A stretch of DNA of 64,000 nucleotides from JBEIGE01 sp040382055 (GCA_040382055.1 JBEIGE010000012.1:11670-75669), one strand, 5' to 3'; positions 1 to 9,345 are shown, counted from the stretch's first letter. The notes: generated by a model from the letters alone, not told the origin. Translations and numbers: made by a program.

Positions 1-446
1 GCACACATCTCTTCGACTACGGCATAAATAGGCTTGTTGTGCTTGGCCTTCAGTCGCTTGATCTCGTCATTGATGATGCCAGCCTGAACCGGACTGCCGC
101 CAGGTGAGTTAATGAGTAACACGACCGCCATGGCGGCGTCATCTTCAAACGCGGACCGGATGGCGGCAACCAGCAGCTCCGCGCTGCCTTCGGAGCCCGC
201 AGAGATCTCGCCTTTGATCTCAATCACGGCCGTATGAGGCGTTTTGGTGTGTTTGGCGGGTCCGCCCACATCCAGCAAAAGCCAAATCAGCAGAATGGCA
301 AAAAACATCCAGGTGATGCGGCTGATCAGCTTCCAGCGGCGCGCAGCCTTTTGCTCGTCAAGCGTGGCAAGTACCAGCTTTTCAAGCACGCTGCGCTCCC
401 AGCCAGCGGGATTTTTGGAGTTTTCAGGGGTATTGGGATCACTCAT
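1..446 (-). CDS. sppA: S49 family peptidase, SppA-like signal peptide peptidase (partial)
   Basis: This is the N-terminal 148 residues of a membrane-anchored serine protease of family S49, which degrades signal peptides left in the membrane after secretion. The gene runs off the left edge. A short charged cytoplasmic stretch is followed by one membrane segment at about residues 43-61 (ITWMFFAILLIWLLL), then the crotonase-like fold begins with AVIEIKGEI and the characteristic INSPGGS motif. The catalytic Ser and Lys lie beyond the edge and cannot be checked. The ATG at 446 is the natural start. The gene lies just downstream of the Rieske gene (15 bp) and probably shares its transcript. Family assignment is firm; the exact SppA subtype is inferred. 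Confidence 0.88.
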   Translation of the reverse strand, partial: MSDPNTPENSKNPAGWERSVLEKLVLATLDEQKAARRWKLISRITWMFFAILLIWLLLDVGGPAKHTKTPHTAVIEIKGEISAGSEGSAELLVAAIRSAFEDDAAMAVVLLINSPGGSPVQAGIINDEIKRLKAKHNKPIYAVVEEMC

Positions 447-461
447 ATCAGCACTCGGGTA

Positions 462-839
462 TCAAAAAATGACAGGCTTCAGGTTGTAGGCAGTATGCCA
501 GTGCACCACACCGTCGATCTCTGTAAGGGCAATTTTCACCAGGCCACCCCGACATGGGCCGCCTGCACAACGCCCTGTGTCGGGCTGGTAGGTCGCCCCA
601 TGGGTGGCACACATCAGCCAGTGACCGCTGTGGTCAAAAAACCGGTCAGGCTGGTAATCCATCTCCATCGGTATATGCGCGCATCGGTTCAGGTAGGCAT
701 GGGATTGTCCGCAATAGCGAATCGCAAATGCGCGGCAGGTCTGACCCAGGTAAAGCACATCAAAAGACACCGCCAAGCCACTGTCTTTCAGATCAGCGGC
801 ATTACACAGGGGAATCAACTCGCCTTCGATATCAGCCAT
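462..839 (-). CDS. Rieske (2Fe-2S) domain protein
   Basis: A 125-residue soluble protein made of a single Rieske fold. The two cluster-binding boxes are visible: C-x-H in RCAHIP (about residue 53) and C-x2-H in CATHG (about residue 77), which give the two Cys and two His ligands of a Rieske 2Fe-2S centre. No membrane anchor or oxygenase domain is present, so it is a small stand-alone ferredoxin-like electron carrier. Its start overlaps the end of the upstream HAD phosphatase by 8 bp, and sppA follows, so rluC, the phosphatase, this gene and sppA probably form one transcript. That arrangement recurs in Burkholderiales from general knowledge. The redox partner is unknown. Confidence 0.88.
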   Translation of the reverse strand: MADIEGELIPLCNAADLKDSGLAVSFDVLYLGQTCRAFAIRYCGQSHAYLNRCAHIPMEMDYQPDRFFDHSGHWLMCATHGATYQPDTGRCAGGPCRGGLVKIALTEIDGVVHWHTAYNLKPVIF

Positions 840-1527
840 GTTTGAGCAACCATTGGTGCAAATCGCTCACAGAGTGGGCAATAAAACGGGGACCCAGTGC
901 ATGGAAAGCCTCGGGCTCATGAGCGCCGTAACTCACGCCCACGCTTGGACATCCGGCATTCAGCGCCATCTGCAAATCATGGGTGGTGTCACCCACCATG
1001 AGTACCCGGGCCGGTGCAACCCCGAATTCAGCCATCAACTCCTGCAGCATGCGCGGGTGGGGCTTGCCAGCAGTTTCATCGGCGGTACGGGAGCCATCGA
1101 ACACGCCTGCAAGTTCAGATGTGCGCAAAACATCGTCAAGCCCACGGCGGCTCTTGCCCGTCGCCACAGTCAGCAAGTGATGATGTGACTTCAGATCCTT
1201 CAGCATCTCCAGCACGCCAGAAAACAGACTCAGATCGTTCTGATGCCGGCTGTAATGGTGGCGGTATCTGTCACCGAGCGCTGGGTATTTGTCTTGTGGC
1301 ACATCCGGGGCCGCATGGGCCAAGGCCTGCATCAGCCCCATGCCAATCACATAGGCGGCATCTTTGTCGCTCGGGACTTTACCGCCCACATCCTGGACCG
1401 CGCTCTGGATACAACGGGTAATCACAGCGGTCGAATCGAACAAGGTGCCATCCCAGTCAAAGGCAATCAAATCGTATTGCCGAGCCACTGGGAATTGTCT
1501 GACGTGAATAACTTCTTGGGTTGCCAT
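832..1527 (-). CDS. HAD-IA family hydrolase, phosphoglycolate phosphatase-like
   Basis: A 231-residue haloacid dehalogenase phosphatase. Motif I is FDWDGTLFDS (nucleophile and acid/base Asp) near residue 18, the motif II Thr lies in LTVATGKS, and motif IV is GDTTHDLQMA. An alpha-helical cap lies between motifs I and II, as in the Gph/phosphoglycolate phosphatase subgroup. The reading frame extends upstream into rluC, but the ATG at 1527 gives a normal N-terminus and is chosen. The gene lies 10 bp after rluC and overlaps the Rieske gene. Substrate cannot be read from sequence; small phosphorylated metabolites are typical. Confidence 0.88.
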   Translation of the reverse strand: MATQEVIHVRQFPVARQYDLIAFDWDGTLFDSTAVITRCIQSAVQDVGGKVPSDKDAAYVIGMGLMQALAHAAPDVPQDKYPALGDRYRHHYSRHQNDLSLFSGVLEMLKDLKSHHHLLTVATGKSRRGLDDVLRTSELAGVFDGSRTADETAGKPHPRMLQELMAEFGVAPARVLMVGDTTHDLQMALNAGCPSVGVSYGAHEPEAFHALGPRFIAHSVSDLHQWLLKHG

Positions 1528-1537
1528 GTCGGGTAAA

Positions 1538-2689
1538 TCAGGAGGTTGTGGTCTTGGCCAGTGGCATGACCTGAGCAAGAAACTGCTCAAGCTCCGCTGG
1601 CAAAGGCGCTTTAAGTTCAATGCGCTCGCCACTGACCGGGTGGTTGAACTGTAACCGCCAGGCATGCAGAAACATACGCTTGAGCGGGACACCTTGACTG
1701 GGCTTCATCAAACGCTTGTTAAGCTCAAAGTCACCATATTTGTCATCTCCCACGATCGGCATGCCCTCTGAGGCCAAATGCACCCGGATCTGATGGGTTC
1801 GACCCGTTTTAATGGTGACCTCCAGCAGCGAGAAATCTTTGTCTGCAAAACCACCGGGATCTGCAGCCTGCACCGCCATGCCTGTTGATCGGCTATTGAC
1901 CTTGACCAGCGTCACCGACTTCATGCCATCCGGGTGGTCGGCAGAGACCACCTTGACGCGACGCTCCCCGTCGCCCGTCTGGCCGGGTTGGGCGTCGAGC
2001 AGGTATTTATGCAGCGGTTTGTCCAATACCTTCTTATTACCCGGCCAATGCCCAAGCACCAGCGCCAGATAAGTTTTGCCGGTTTCGCGTTCCCTGAACT
2101 GGTCTTGCAGGCGGGTCAGTGCCGTGCGCTTCTTGGCCACCAGCAAAATACCACTGGTCTCGCGATCCAGCCGGTGCACCAGCTCCAGAAAGGGCAATTG
2201 AGGGCGCGCCATACGCAACAGCTCAATAACCCCAAAACTTACGCCGGACCCGCCATGCACTGCCACGCCGGCAGGCTTGTCGATCGCCAGCAGACTGTCA
2301 TCTTCAAACACAACCGTGAAGCTACGCGCAAGCGTGGCACCGGCGGGGCTAGCCGCCTTGGCTGTCATGGCCAGCGCCTTGTCCTGTACACGGTCAGAGA
2401 TACGCACCGGGGGCAGGCGCACCAGATCACCTTCCTGAACACGTGTATCGGCCGAGGCCCGCCCCTTGTTCAACCGAACTTCGCCGCTGCGAATGATGCG
2501 GTAGACATGCGTTTTGGGTACCCCCTTCAGATGTCGGAGCAAAAAATTGTCCAGGCGCTGATTCGCCGAGCCCTCGTCAACCGCCAGGGTTTTAACCTGA
2601 GGTGCCTCGTGCGGGTTTGCATCGGCATTTACCTTGGCAATTGATTTGGTGTTTGTGGCAGTCGCAATGCCGCCTATAATGTGTTTCAC
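1538..2689 (-). CDS. rluC: 23S rRNA pseudouridine(955/2504/2580) synthase RluC
   Basis: A 383-residue pseudouridine synthase of the RluA family. An S4 RNA-binding domain at about residues 40-100 (NQRLDNFLLRHLKGVPKTH) precedes the catalytic domain, with the diagnostic HRLDRETSG box whose Asp (about residue 173) attacks the uridine. The C-terminal GRTHQIRVHL motif is also present. It modifies three uridines of 23S rRNA near the peptidyl transferase centre. The start is a GTG at 2689; no ATG precedes the S4 domain, and the N-terminal 35 residues are poorly conserved in kind, so the true start could be a little later. It is divergent from rne, the same pairing as in Escherichia coli. Confidence 0.93.
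   Translation of the reverse strand: MKHIIGGIATATNTKSIAKVNADANPHEAPQVKTLAVDEGSANQRLDNFLLRHLKGVPKTHVYRIIRSGEVRLNKGRASADTRVQEGDLVRLPPVRISDRVQDKALAMTAKAASPAGATLARSFTVVFEDDSLLAIDKPAGVAVHGGSGVSFGVIELLRMARPQLPFLELVHRLDRETSGILLVAKKRTALTRLQDQFRERETGKTYLALVLGHWPGNKKVLDKPLHKYLLDAQPGQTGDGERRVKVVSADHPDGMKSVTLVKVNSRSTGMAVQAADPGGFADKDFSLLEVTIKTGRTHQIRVHLASEGMPIVGDDKYGDFELNKRLMKPSQGVPLKRMFLHAWRLQFNHPVSGERIELKAPLPAELEQFLAQVMPLAKTTTS
2653..2680 (+). promoter_or_regulatory. Candidate rne promoter
   Basis: A perfect TATAAT hexamer sits at 2675-2680 on the plus strand, with TTGTGG 16 bp upstream as a weak -35 box. It lies over the first codons of the divergent rluC and would give rne a leader of about 500 nt, similar in layout to the long autoregulated leader of enterobacterial rne. 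The assignment rests on one good hexamer and is tentative. Confidence 0.35.
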
Positions 2690-3184
2690 TAGCGATATGC
2701 TGTAAGTGGTTGATTTGTCTGGAGTTTAGTCCACACACCGCCTGTAGCCTCGCTGGAAGGTCGATGCCATCTTGCTGTGGCGCACGCCCATCACACACCT
2801 TTTGTCTGTGAGAGCCTGCCCTCAGCACGGTCAAGCCGACGAATTGAAACACCAAAACGGAATACCCAAAGTTCACAGGCCTCAGGTCTGCGAACGGAAT
2901 GAAGCGAAATGTTTGTGTTGCTCCAACTGATGACCCTGTGCCTGCGGTGCGTATTCGCGCCGTCTTGCGGCATAAATCAGCCTGCAAGCTCCGCCAAGCG
3001 GTCAATGATTGCTATAAGAAAAATAGTGATTACACAAATCCAACCCCTCGCTTACCTCCACGCGCCTACACTTCGACGCCTCGTTTGAGTCGAAGTTCTC
3101 CGGCAATTCCTCCTCGTTTCAAATCGTCAGTCAGGTGTCAAACGCCCATCAAGGGCATGTACTACTGATGAAGGAACGCACGCC
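2690..3184 (+). promoter_or_regulatory. Long rne leader / divergent rluC-rne control region
   Basis: This 495-bp stretch between the divergent rluC and rne genes holds no convincing gene. It most likely carries both promoters and a long structured 5' leader of rne. A hairpin with perfect 8-bp arms (ACTTCGAC at 3070-3077 and GTCGAAGT at 3089-3096, 11-nt loop) lies about 90 nt before the rne start. In E. coli, RNase E represses itself by cleaving its own mRNA through hairpins in such a leader; the same logic is inferred here from layout only, without sequence homology to the enterobacterial element. Confidence 0.5.
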
Positions 3185-6088
3185 ATGAAACGCATGCTGA
3201 TTAATGCCACGCAGGCCGAAGAACGCCGCCTGGCCATTGTTGACGGACAAAAACTCCTCGACTACGAAATTGAAATTGAAGGGCGCGAACAGCGCAAGGG
3301 CAACATTTACAAGGCCATTGTGACCCGGGTCGAACCCTCGCTGGAGGCCTGTTTTGTCGACTACGGCGAAGACCGTCACGGCTTTTTGCCGTTCAAGGAA
3401 ATCTCCCGGATGTATTTCAAGGAAGGCGTGTCTGCCAATCAGGCCCGCATTCAGGATGTCATCCGTGAAGGCCAGGAATTACTCATCCAGGTTGAAAAAG
3501 AAGAACGTGGCAACAAGGGCGCAGCCCTCACCACCTTCGTTTCACTGGCCGGTCGTTATGTGGTGTTGATGCCTAACAACCCCCGCGGCGGTGGCGTTTC
3601 GCGCCGGATTGAAGGCGATGACCGCGCTGAACTCAAGGAGGCGCTGGATCAGCTTGAGTACCCCAACGGCATGAGCATCATTGCGCGTACCGCCGGTATT
3701 GGCCGCTCGGCCCCCGAACTGCAGTGGGACCTGAACTACCTGCTCAAACTCTGGAACGCCATTGATGGCGCGGCCAAAGGCGGCAAAGGTGCTTTCCTGA
3801 TTTACCAGGAATCGTCCCTGGTCATCCGTGCCATACGCGACTACTTTAACAACGACATCGGCGACATCCTGATCGACACCGACGACGTTTACGACCAGGC
3901 CCAGCAGTTCATGGCGCATGTCATGCCCGAGCACGCTGCACGGGTCAAACGTTACCGTGATGACGCGCCGCTGTTTTCGCGCTTCCAGATTGAACACCAG
4001 ATCGAATCGGCTTATGCCCGCACCGTTCAGTTGCCCAGCGGCGGCGCTATTGTGATTGATCACACCGAAGCCCTGGTGTCGGTCGACGTCAACTCGGCAC
4101 GCGCCATCAAGGGCAGCGACATTGAGGAAACCGCCACCCGCACCAACCTGGAGGCTGCTGAAGAAGTGGCGCGCCAGATGCGTTTGCGCGACCTCGGTGG
4201 CCTGATCGTGATTGACTTTATCGACATGGAAGAGTCACGCAACCGCCGCGACGTGGAAAACCGCTTGCGCGATTCGCTGCGCCAGGACCGGGCGCGGGTT
4301 CAGTTTGGCTCCATCAGCAAATTCGGCCTGATGGAAATGAGCCGCCAGCGGCTGCGCCCTGCCCTGAGTGAGGGTGCCTCCATTCCCTGCCCGCGTTGCG
4401 GCGGATCGGGTCATATCCGGGATACCGAGAGTTCGGCACTGCAGATTTTGCGCATCATCCAGGAAGAGTCCCAGAAGGACAATACCGCCTCGGTCCTGTG
4501 TCAGGTACCAGTGGATGTGGCTTCCTTTCTGCTCAATGAAAAACGCACCGAGATCGCCAAAATTGAGCTCAAGCAGCGCATCAATGTGCTGATGGTTCCC
4601 AACAAGAACCTTGAAACGCCCAATTACAAGCTTGAACGCCTCAAACACGACGACCCGCGTCTTGATGGCATGGAAGTGAGCTACAAAATGGCCGAGGAGG
4701 TGGAAGACCCGACCTCCGTCACACGCCGCTCCCAGGAACCCACCAACAAGCAAACACCGATCATCAAAGGTGTACTGCCTGATGCGCCCGCACCCGCGGC
4801 CATTCCCAAAGCTGACAAGCCGGAGATGGCCAAGCCCCATGCCCGCACTCCGGCCAAAGAATCTGCAGCCAAGACGCATTCCGCACCATCTGCAGCCAAG
4901 CCTGCTGCTCAAGAAGCCGGCTTTTTTGGCTGGATCAAGTCCCTTTTTGGCGGCTCACCTGCGCCCGCAAAGACGCCAACGGCAACGCCTGTTCCCACAC
5001 CGGCTGAGCCGGCACGTCAGCCACGCAATGGTGGTCGAAACGCCCCGCGCGGCGAAGGGCGTGGTGAAGGGCGCAACGACGGCCGAAGTGAGGGCCGAGG
5101 TGAGCCCAGACCTGACAGCGCTCGTGTGGAAGCACGAGGCGAAGGCCGCAACGAAGGACGTGGCAGAGGCGGACGTGGTGGACGCGGCGGACGTGGCAGC
5201 CGAAGTGCAGCAGAAGAAGGCCAAAGCCGTGACATGGCCGAATCGGTCAGCACCCAGACTCCGACTGGCATCGAAGACCAGAAATCCGAACCCCGCCAGG
5301 AGCGTAGCCCCCGCACTGAACGTGGCCGTGGTGGCGAACGAGGCGAACGCACAGACCGGGGCGACAGAAACAGCCGGGGGGATCGTGGACCCCGTGACGC
5401 CAGCCGCCGCGACCCCGCGGTGTCGCAAGAGCCTTCCGGGTTCGCACCAGAACCAAGCAATCTGAATGCCGCGGCATTGAACGAACCAGCAATGGCTGAT
5501 GGCCAGGGCTTGAGTCATGAAGAGCAAGGACTGCGTCCCCAAAGCGAATCAGGTCAGCGGGACAAGCGCTCACGTGACCGCTACGGCCGCGACCGTGGCC
5601 CTCGGGGTGAGCGCGCTGAGCGGGGCGATAACCCAGAGCGCAGCCCACGCGACTCCGGTGCAGTGGAATCCGGAGCGGGCAACACAGCTCCAAACGACTT
5701 GCCTTTCAATGACGAGCGTTTGACAGCCCAAGTCCCTGCAGATCCTGTTTCAACCGCCGTCGAAGTTGCTCAGACACCATTGCCTTCGGCTCCTGTTGCT
5801 ATGCCTTCAACGCCCCAAGCTGCAAATGGCTTGCCCCGCGTGCAAGCCTATGAGTTGCCCTTGAGTGCGCTCAATGAGGTTGCCCAGAGCTCGGGGCTGC
5901 AGTGGGTTAATTCTGATGCAGACAAAGTCGCTGCGGTGCAGGCGGCGATTGCCGCAGAACCCAAGCCAGTGCATGTCCCACGTGAGCGCCCACCTGCCGT
6001 GGTGATGGATTCCGGTCCTCTGGTGCTGGTAGAAACCAAGCGCGACCTGCGCGACATGAAACTGCCGTTTGAAGAAACAGCAAGCTAA
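3185..6088 (+). CDS. rne: Ribonuclease E
   Basis: RNase E, the 967-residue endonuclease that starts mRNA decay, matures 9S rRNA and tRNA precursors, and scaffolds the degradosome. The catalytic half is complete: S1 domain at about 36-120, 5'-sensor/RNase H-like region, DNase I-like subdomain with the metal-binding Asp residues D301 (SVDVNSAR) and D344 (IDFIDMEE), and the zinc-link CPRC with Cys 402 and 405. These match E. coli D303, D346, C404 and C407 with an offset of two. From about residue 500 the protein is disordered: an Ala/Pro linker, then a long Arg/Gly-rich stretch (residues about 610-830, repeats of GEGR/NEGR/RGD type) expected to bind RNA, and a C-terminal tail. A leader of about 500 nt suggests autoregulation. 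Confidence 0.97.
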   Translation: MKRMLINATQAEERRLAIVDGQKLLDYEIEIEGREQRKGNIYKAIVTRVEPSLEACFVDYGEDRHGFLPFKEISRMYFKEGVSANQARIQDVIREGQELLIQVEKEERGNKGAALTTFVSLAGRYVVLMPNNPRGGGVSRRIEGDDRAELKEALDQLEYPNGMSIIARTAGIGRSAPELQWDLNYLLKLWNAIDGAAKGGKGAFLIYQESSLVIRAIRDYFNNDIGDILIDTDDVYDQAQQFMAHVMPEHAARVKRYRDDAPLFSRFQIEHQIESAYARTVQLPSGGAIVIDHTEALVSVDVNSARAIKGSDIEETATRTNLEAAEEVARQMRLRDLGGLIVIDFIDMEESRNRRDVENRLRDSLRQDRARVQFGSISKFGLMEMSRQRLRPALSEGASIPCPRCGGSGHIRDTESSALQILRIIQEESQKDNTASVLCQVPVDVASFLLNEKRTEIAKIELKQRINVLMVPNKNLETPNYKLERLKHDDPRLDGMEVSYKMAEEVEDPTSVTRRSQEPTNKQTPIIKGVLPDAPAPAAIPKADKPEMAKPHARTPAKESAAKTHSAPSAAKPAAQEAGFFGWIKSLFGGSPAPAKTPTATPVPTPAEPARQPRNGGRNAPRGEGRGEGRNDGRSEGRGEPRPDSARVEARGEGRNEGRGRGGRGGRGGRGSRSAAEEGQSRDMAESVSTQTPTGIEDQKSEPRQERSPRTERGRGGERGERTDRGDRNSRGDRGPRDASRRDPAVSQEPSGFAPEPSNLNAAALNEPAMADGQGLSHEEQGLRPQSESGQRDKRSRDRYGRDRGPRGERAERGDNPERSPRDSGAVESGAGNTAPNDLPFNDERLTAQVPADPVSTAVEVAQTPLPSAPVAMPSTPQAANGLPRVQAYELPLSALNEVAQSSGLQWVNSDADKVAAVQAAIAAEPKPVHVPRERPPAVVMDSGPLVLVETKRDLRDMKLPFEETAS

Positions 6089-6115
6089 ATAAAGACCGGG
6101 AAACCGGTCCGGATG

Positions 6116-6142
6116 AAAAACGGGGCCAGCGGCCCCGTTTTT
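6116..6142. terminator. Bidirectional rho-independent terminator between rne and hemY
   Basis: A perfect 7-bp GC hairpin (CGGGGCC, loop AGC, GGCCCCG at 6121-6137) is flanked by five A on the left and five T on the right, so it can stop transcription from both rne (plus) and hemY (minus), whose ends face each other here. Confidence 0.9.
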
Positions 6143-6165
6143 CATTGCAAGCGCAGCACTGGCTT

Positions 6166-7437
6166 TCAGCGTGCAGCCAGCCGCCAGGCCTCAAGGGCTG
6201 CAACAGGATCTTCGCGCTGCTCGGCCAATTTGGCCATACCGCGCCAGGCGTTGCGAACCAGCCGCTCGTCCTTGAGCTGGGTAATGGCCTGTTTAAGCAT
6301 CTGCTGGGATTTCCCCCACAGCCTGAGTCGCATGCAGGTCATTCCAGCCAAATACATCAGCAGGGGATCCCGGGGTTTGGCAAGCTGGGCCGTCTCAATG
6401 CGTGTCAGCCAAGCTACATCGGGTTCAGTCTGCATGCGTGAAAAGCACAATTCAAGCACCAGCACCAGGCTCACCCGCTGCTCTTGCGCCATGGTTGAAG
6501 CCTGGGTCAAATCCCCCCAGAGCGGTAACAGCCACTGCAGCGCCAGATCGACATCGCCACCATTCAAAACCAGTCTCTCGGCGGCTGTCATCGTCACTTG
6601 GGGCATCAATTGTTCGGCGTTATCCAACTGCTGCCATGCCTTGATCACCTGGGTGGCGTCATGGGCCGATGTAATCAACTCCACGGCCAAGCCCCGCGCA
6701 ATGCTTTGGCCGGCCAGTTGCGAAAACGCCCGGTGCTTGGTCAACAGACGCGCCAAGTCCAGCGCTGTTTCTGTTTGGCCTGCAAGACGCGCCACCTTGT
6801 AGCGCAAGCGCAGCGCCAGCGTGCGGCGGGCAGCCCCCTGCGGCAACTCGTTCAGGCGTTGCAAAGCAGCCTGAGCATCGCGCTCATCAAGGGCCCAGCG
6901 CGCAGCGCGCAGTTGCAAACCCTCGCGAACCTCCAGGCTGTCTATTTTTCCTGCATGGTCCAGGCCCAGACGGATGTGTTCGTCGCGCGAGGCCTTGTCC
7001 TGCAAGGCATGTGAACTTTCAGCGGCCAGCAAATGCGTCAGTGCCCGAAGCCGGTCCGCTGATGGCAGCGCCTGCTCATGCTGAACCAGGGTGAGCTCTT
7101 GCGCCAGGACACCCTGGGCTGCCTTGCGAGCGCGAATGAAACGCCCGGCATTTAAGTGGGCCATGGCATCGAGCAGGCCCATGTACAGGGAGCGCTCAAT
7201 ATGCTGAACCCGCCAGCGCCGGGCTTGCGACGGCAAGGACAGCAGGCCAGACAATGCACGCAGCGCCAGATAAAGCGTCAAAAAAAATACAGACAGCAAC
7301 ACGATCACCAGATTAAGTGACAGGTCAATCCGGTACGGCGGCCAGAACAGGGTCACCGTGCCCGGATTGGTGCCTGCAAACAGCGCGCTGGCTACCGCAA
7401 CACCAAACAAAGCCAATAGCCACAAAGCAACGCGCAT
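6166..7437 (-). CDS. hemY: HemY, membrane protein of heme biosynthesis operon
   Basis: A 423-residue inner-membrane protein of the proteobacterial HemY_N family (not the Gram-positive protoporphyrinogen oxidase of the same name). Two membrane segments lie at about residues 3-22 and 38-60, joined by the family motif around NPGTVTLFWPPYRIDLS; the rest is a TPR-like helical domain in the periplasm or cytoplasm. The ATG at 7437 is preferred over an in-frame TTG six bases upstream. It is the last gene of a hemC-hemD-hemX-hemY cluster. Its biochemical role is not settled; association with late heme steps is inferred from conserved context. Confidence 0.88.
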   Translation of the reverse strand: MRVALWLLALFGVAVASALFAGTNPGTVTLFWPPYRIDLSLNLVIVLLSVFFLTLYLALRALSGLLSLPSQARRWRVQHIERSLYMGLLDAMAHLNAGRFIRARKAAQGVLAQELTLVQHEQALPSADRLRALTHLLAAESSHALQDKASRDEHIRLGLDHAGKIDSLEVREGLQLRAARWALDERDAQAALQRLNELPQGAARRTLALRLRYKVARLAGQTETALDLARLLTKHRAFSQLAGQSIARGLAVELITSAHDATQVIKAWQQLDNAEQLMPQVTMTAAERLVLNGGDVDLALQWLLPLWGDLTQASTMAQEQRVSLVLVLELCFSRMQTEPDVAWLTRIETAQLAKPRDPLLMYLAGMTCMRLRLWGKSQQMLKQAITQLKDERLVRNAWRGMAKLAEQREDPVAALEAWRLAAR

Positions 7438-7439
7438 GG

Positions 7440-8495
7440 TCAACGCCCTGCCGCTGCTGTGGCCAGTGCAGCCAGGGTTTCATCCACACGGGGCAGTTCA
7501 AGCTGCTTCATCTGGACTTGGAGTTGTCGCAACAGGTTTACCGTGGCTTGCGTCTTGGACGAATTGACATCGTAGTATTTACCCAGAAAAACCGAGGCGC
7601 TAGCCAGGTCTGCCCGGGAAGCGTCGAGTTGCCGGGCCAACAAACCCAGGCGCGCATTGAGCAACTTGAGCTTGAGGTTCTCACGCAGGAAAAACGACTG
7701 CTCGGGCGACAGCAAAGCTGCTTCCGGCTGCTCGATCCGGCTGACCCGCACAAGTTTGCGAGCCTCATCTTCCAGCATCCTGAGGCTGCGCTGCCACCAG
7801 GCAGCGCTGGTATCTGCACTCGAAGCGCTGCCCGACTTTGACACATTGGCCGCCAACACCGCGTTGGCCAGCGGCAGCTCATCGGCCAGACGAACCAGTT
7901 CATCCATCCTGATCAACAGCGCCGGCATATCAGACACGGTGGTGGCCTTGATGCGTGTCACATCGCGATTGATGGCCCGTTGCAGGGCGTTCAGGCGGGG
8001 CTGTGCCGCGCGGCCCACACGCTGTTCTGCACTGCGCAGGGCAGCCAGCAAGGGTTCAACGCTCCCGGTTAATTGAGACTGCTGCTGCGCCAGCCGGATG
8101 GCTGATTCAATATCGACCACCAGATTTTCATCGCGCGAACGCGACAGGCTTTGCATCAGCTCTTCAAGCTGGGTTCTCTGCAGCGACACTTCACTGAGCT
8201 TGGCTTCAGTCAAGGCCAGCCGGGCCGCCGTGTCCCGTGCCTGCTCCTGGGCCAGTTTGGCCATGGTGCGGGCTTCGGCTGCGTTCAGCCCGGAGTCAGC
8301 GCTTTGACGCGCCAGCTGCTCCTGGATCGACGACAGGCGCTGCCACAGCAAAACGCCAAGCACCAGTGACAGCACGGCAATGGCCGCAAGCGCCAAGCCC
8401 CAACCCCTGGAAACCACAGCTTGCTGCGCGGGCACATCCAACGATGGCTGAGCCCCTGGCAAATCCAGAGGTATCTGATGGGGGTCAGCGCTCAT
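7440..8495 (-). CDS. hemX: HemX, uroporphyrinogen-III C-methyltransferase-like membrane protein
   Basis: A 351-residue protein of the proteobacterial HemX family. A 35-residue cytoplasmic tail is followed by one membrane segment at about residues 32-50 (LALAAIAVLSLVLGVLL), then a coiled coil (about 55-105, SIQEQL...AKLAQEQARDTAARL) and a large helical domain. Despite its database name it lacks a SAM-binding methyltransferase fold. It sits between hemD and hemY; start and stop of neighbours nearly touch, which points to translational coupling. A scaffold or regulatory role for the heme pathway is the usual inference; no direct activity can be read from the sequence. Confidence 0.85.
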   Translation of the reverse strand: MSADPHQIPLDLPGAQPSLDVPAQQAVVSRGWGLALAAIAVLSLVLGVLLWQRLSSIQEQLARQSADSGLNAAEARTMAKLAQEQARDTAARLALTEAKLSEVSLQRTQLEELMQSLSRSRDENLVVDIESAIRLAQQQSQLTGSVEPLLAALRSAEQRVGRAAQPRLNALQRAINRDVTRIKATTVSDMPALLIRMDELVRLADELPLANAVLAANVSKSGSASSADTSAAWWQRSLRMLEDEARKLVRVSRIEQPEAALLSPEQSFFLRENLKLKLLNARLGLLARQLDASRADLASASVFLGKYYDVNSSKTQATVNLLRQLQVQMKQLELPRVDETLAALATAAAGR

Positions 8496-8514
8496 GGCGC
8501 GTCTACAGCATTGT

Positions 8515-9315
8515 TCATGACAGGGATTTTATCGAGGCCATGATGTCACGCAGTGCTGGCCGTGACTCACAAACAACACCAAAGCCAGCGACCCGGGCCG
8601 CTTGGGCAATTCGTGGATGCGTGACCACGGCGCGGGCGCTAGACCAGTCCAGGCCCGGCAGACTGACGCGCAAATTGCCAACCGCCTCGCTGCTGCTGAA
8701 CAACCAGACTGCGGGCGGGCAGTTGCTCTCAGCCGCCATATTGCGCATCGCTGTACTCAGCGCTGGCGCGCCACGCCGGTAGGCCACCACGTGGTCCACC
8801 CTGCCACCGGCCTGCATGACTTGCGTTGCAAACCAATCCCGCCCCACACCCAAGTCCACCCCGGCAGACTCGCCGTTCAACTGGCCACCGCGCACAATCA
8901 GCACGCGCGCACCGGGCTTGACCTGCTGAGCCACCATCTGCCACAGCGACTCAGAGTCAAATTGACCCGCATCAGCCGCCGGGGAATCAATGCACTCAGG
9001 CGCAACGCCAGCACGCAACAGTGCCGAAGCGGTACCGGGGCCAGGTCCCCAAGCTCTTGTTTTGATAGCTGAAAAACCATGAATACCAAGGGCGGGATCA
9101 GGTTTTGAAGCAAAGAAAAAATCAACCGCATTAGCGCTGACAAACATCACGCCAACATAGTCGTCAAGGTGGTGCCAGGCGTGTTGCAGGGCACCGGTGT
9201 CGTTCACAGGTGCAATCTCCAACAGCGGAAAAGCCACGGCATCAAAACCAGACCGGATCAGGTCATTCACCCAGCCCAGGGCTTCTTTGCGGGGTCGTGT
9301 CACCAGGACCCGCAT
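8515..9315 (-). CDS. hemD: Uroporphyrinogen-III synthase
   Basis: HemD closes and inverts ring D of hydroxymethylbilane to give uroporphyrinogen III, the branch point to heme, siroheme and cobalamin. The 266-residue protein begins with the family's MRVLVTRP strand and shows the bilobed pattern with SANAVDFFF in the first lobe and WLFSSSEAVGNL plus VTHPRIAQAA in the second. Sequence conservation in this family is low, so the operon position directly after hemC is strong support. The frame is open to a GTG at 9339, but the ATG at 9315 fits the known N-terminus better. The 30-bp gap to hemC indicates one transcript. Confidence 0.9.
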   Translation of the reverse strand: MRVLVTRPRKEALGWVNDLIRSGFDAVAFPLLEIAPVNDTGALQHAWHHLDDYVGVMFVSANAVDFFFASKPDPALGIHGFSAIKTRAWGPGPGTASALLRAGVAPECIDSPAADAGQFDSESLWQMVAQQVKPGARVLIVRGGQLNGESAGVDLGVGRDWFATQVMQAGGRVDHVVAYRRGAPALSTAMRNMAAESNCPPAVWLFSSSEAVGNLRVSLPGLDWSSARAVVTHPRIAQAARVAGFGVVCESRPALRDIMASIKSLS

Positions 9316-9345
9316 GTTCACACCCGTGTGCTCAGACACGCAGAC

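Noticed and set aside
5035..5420. Repeated GAAGG-CG units at the 3' half of rne, looked at as a possible CRISPR-like or tandem array
   Set aside because: The repeats are irregular, in frame and encode the Arg/Gly-rich RNA-binding tail of RNase E.
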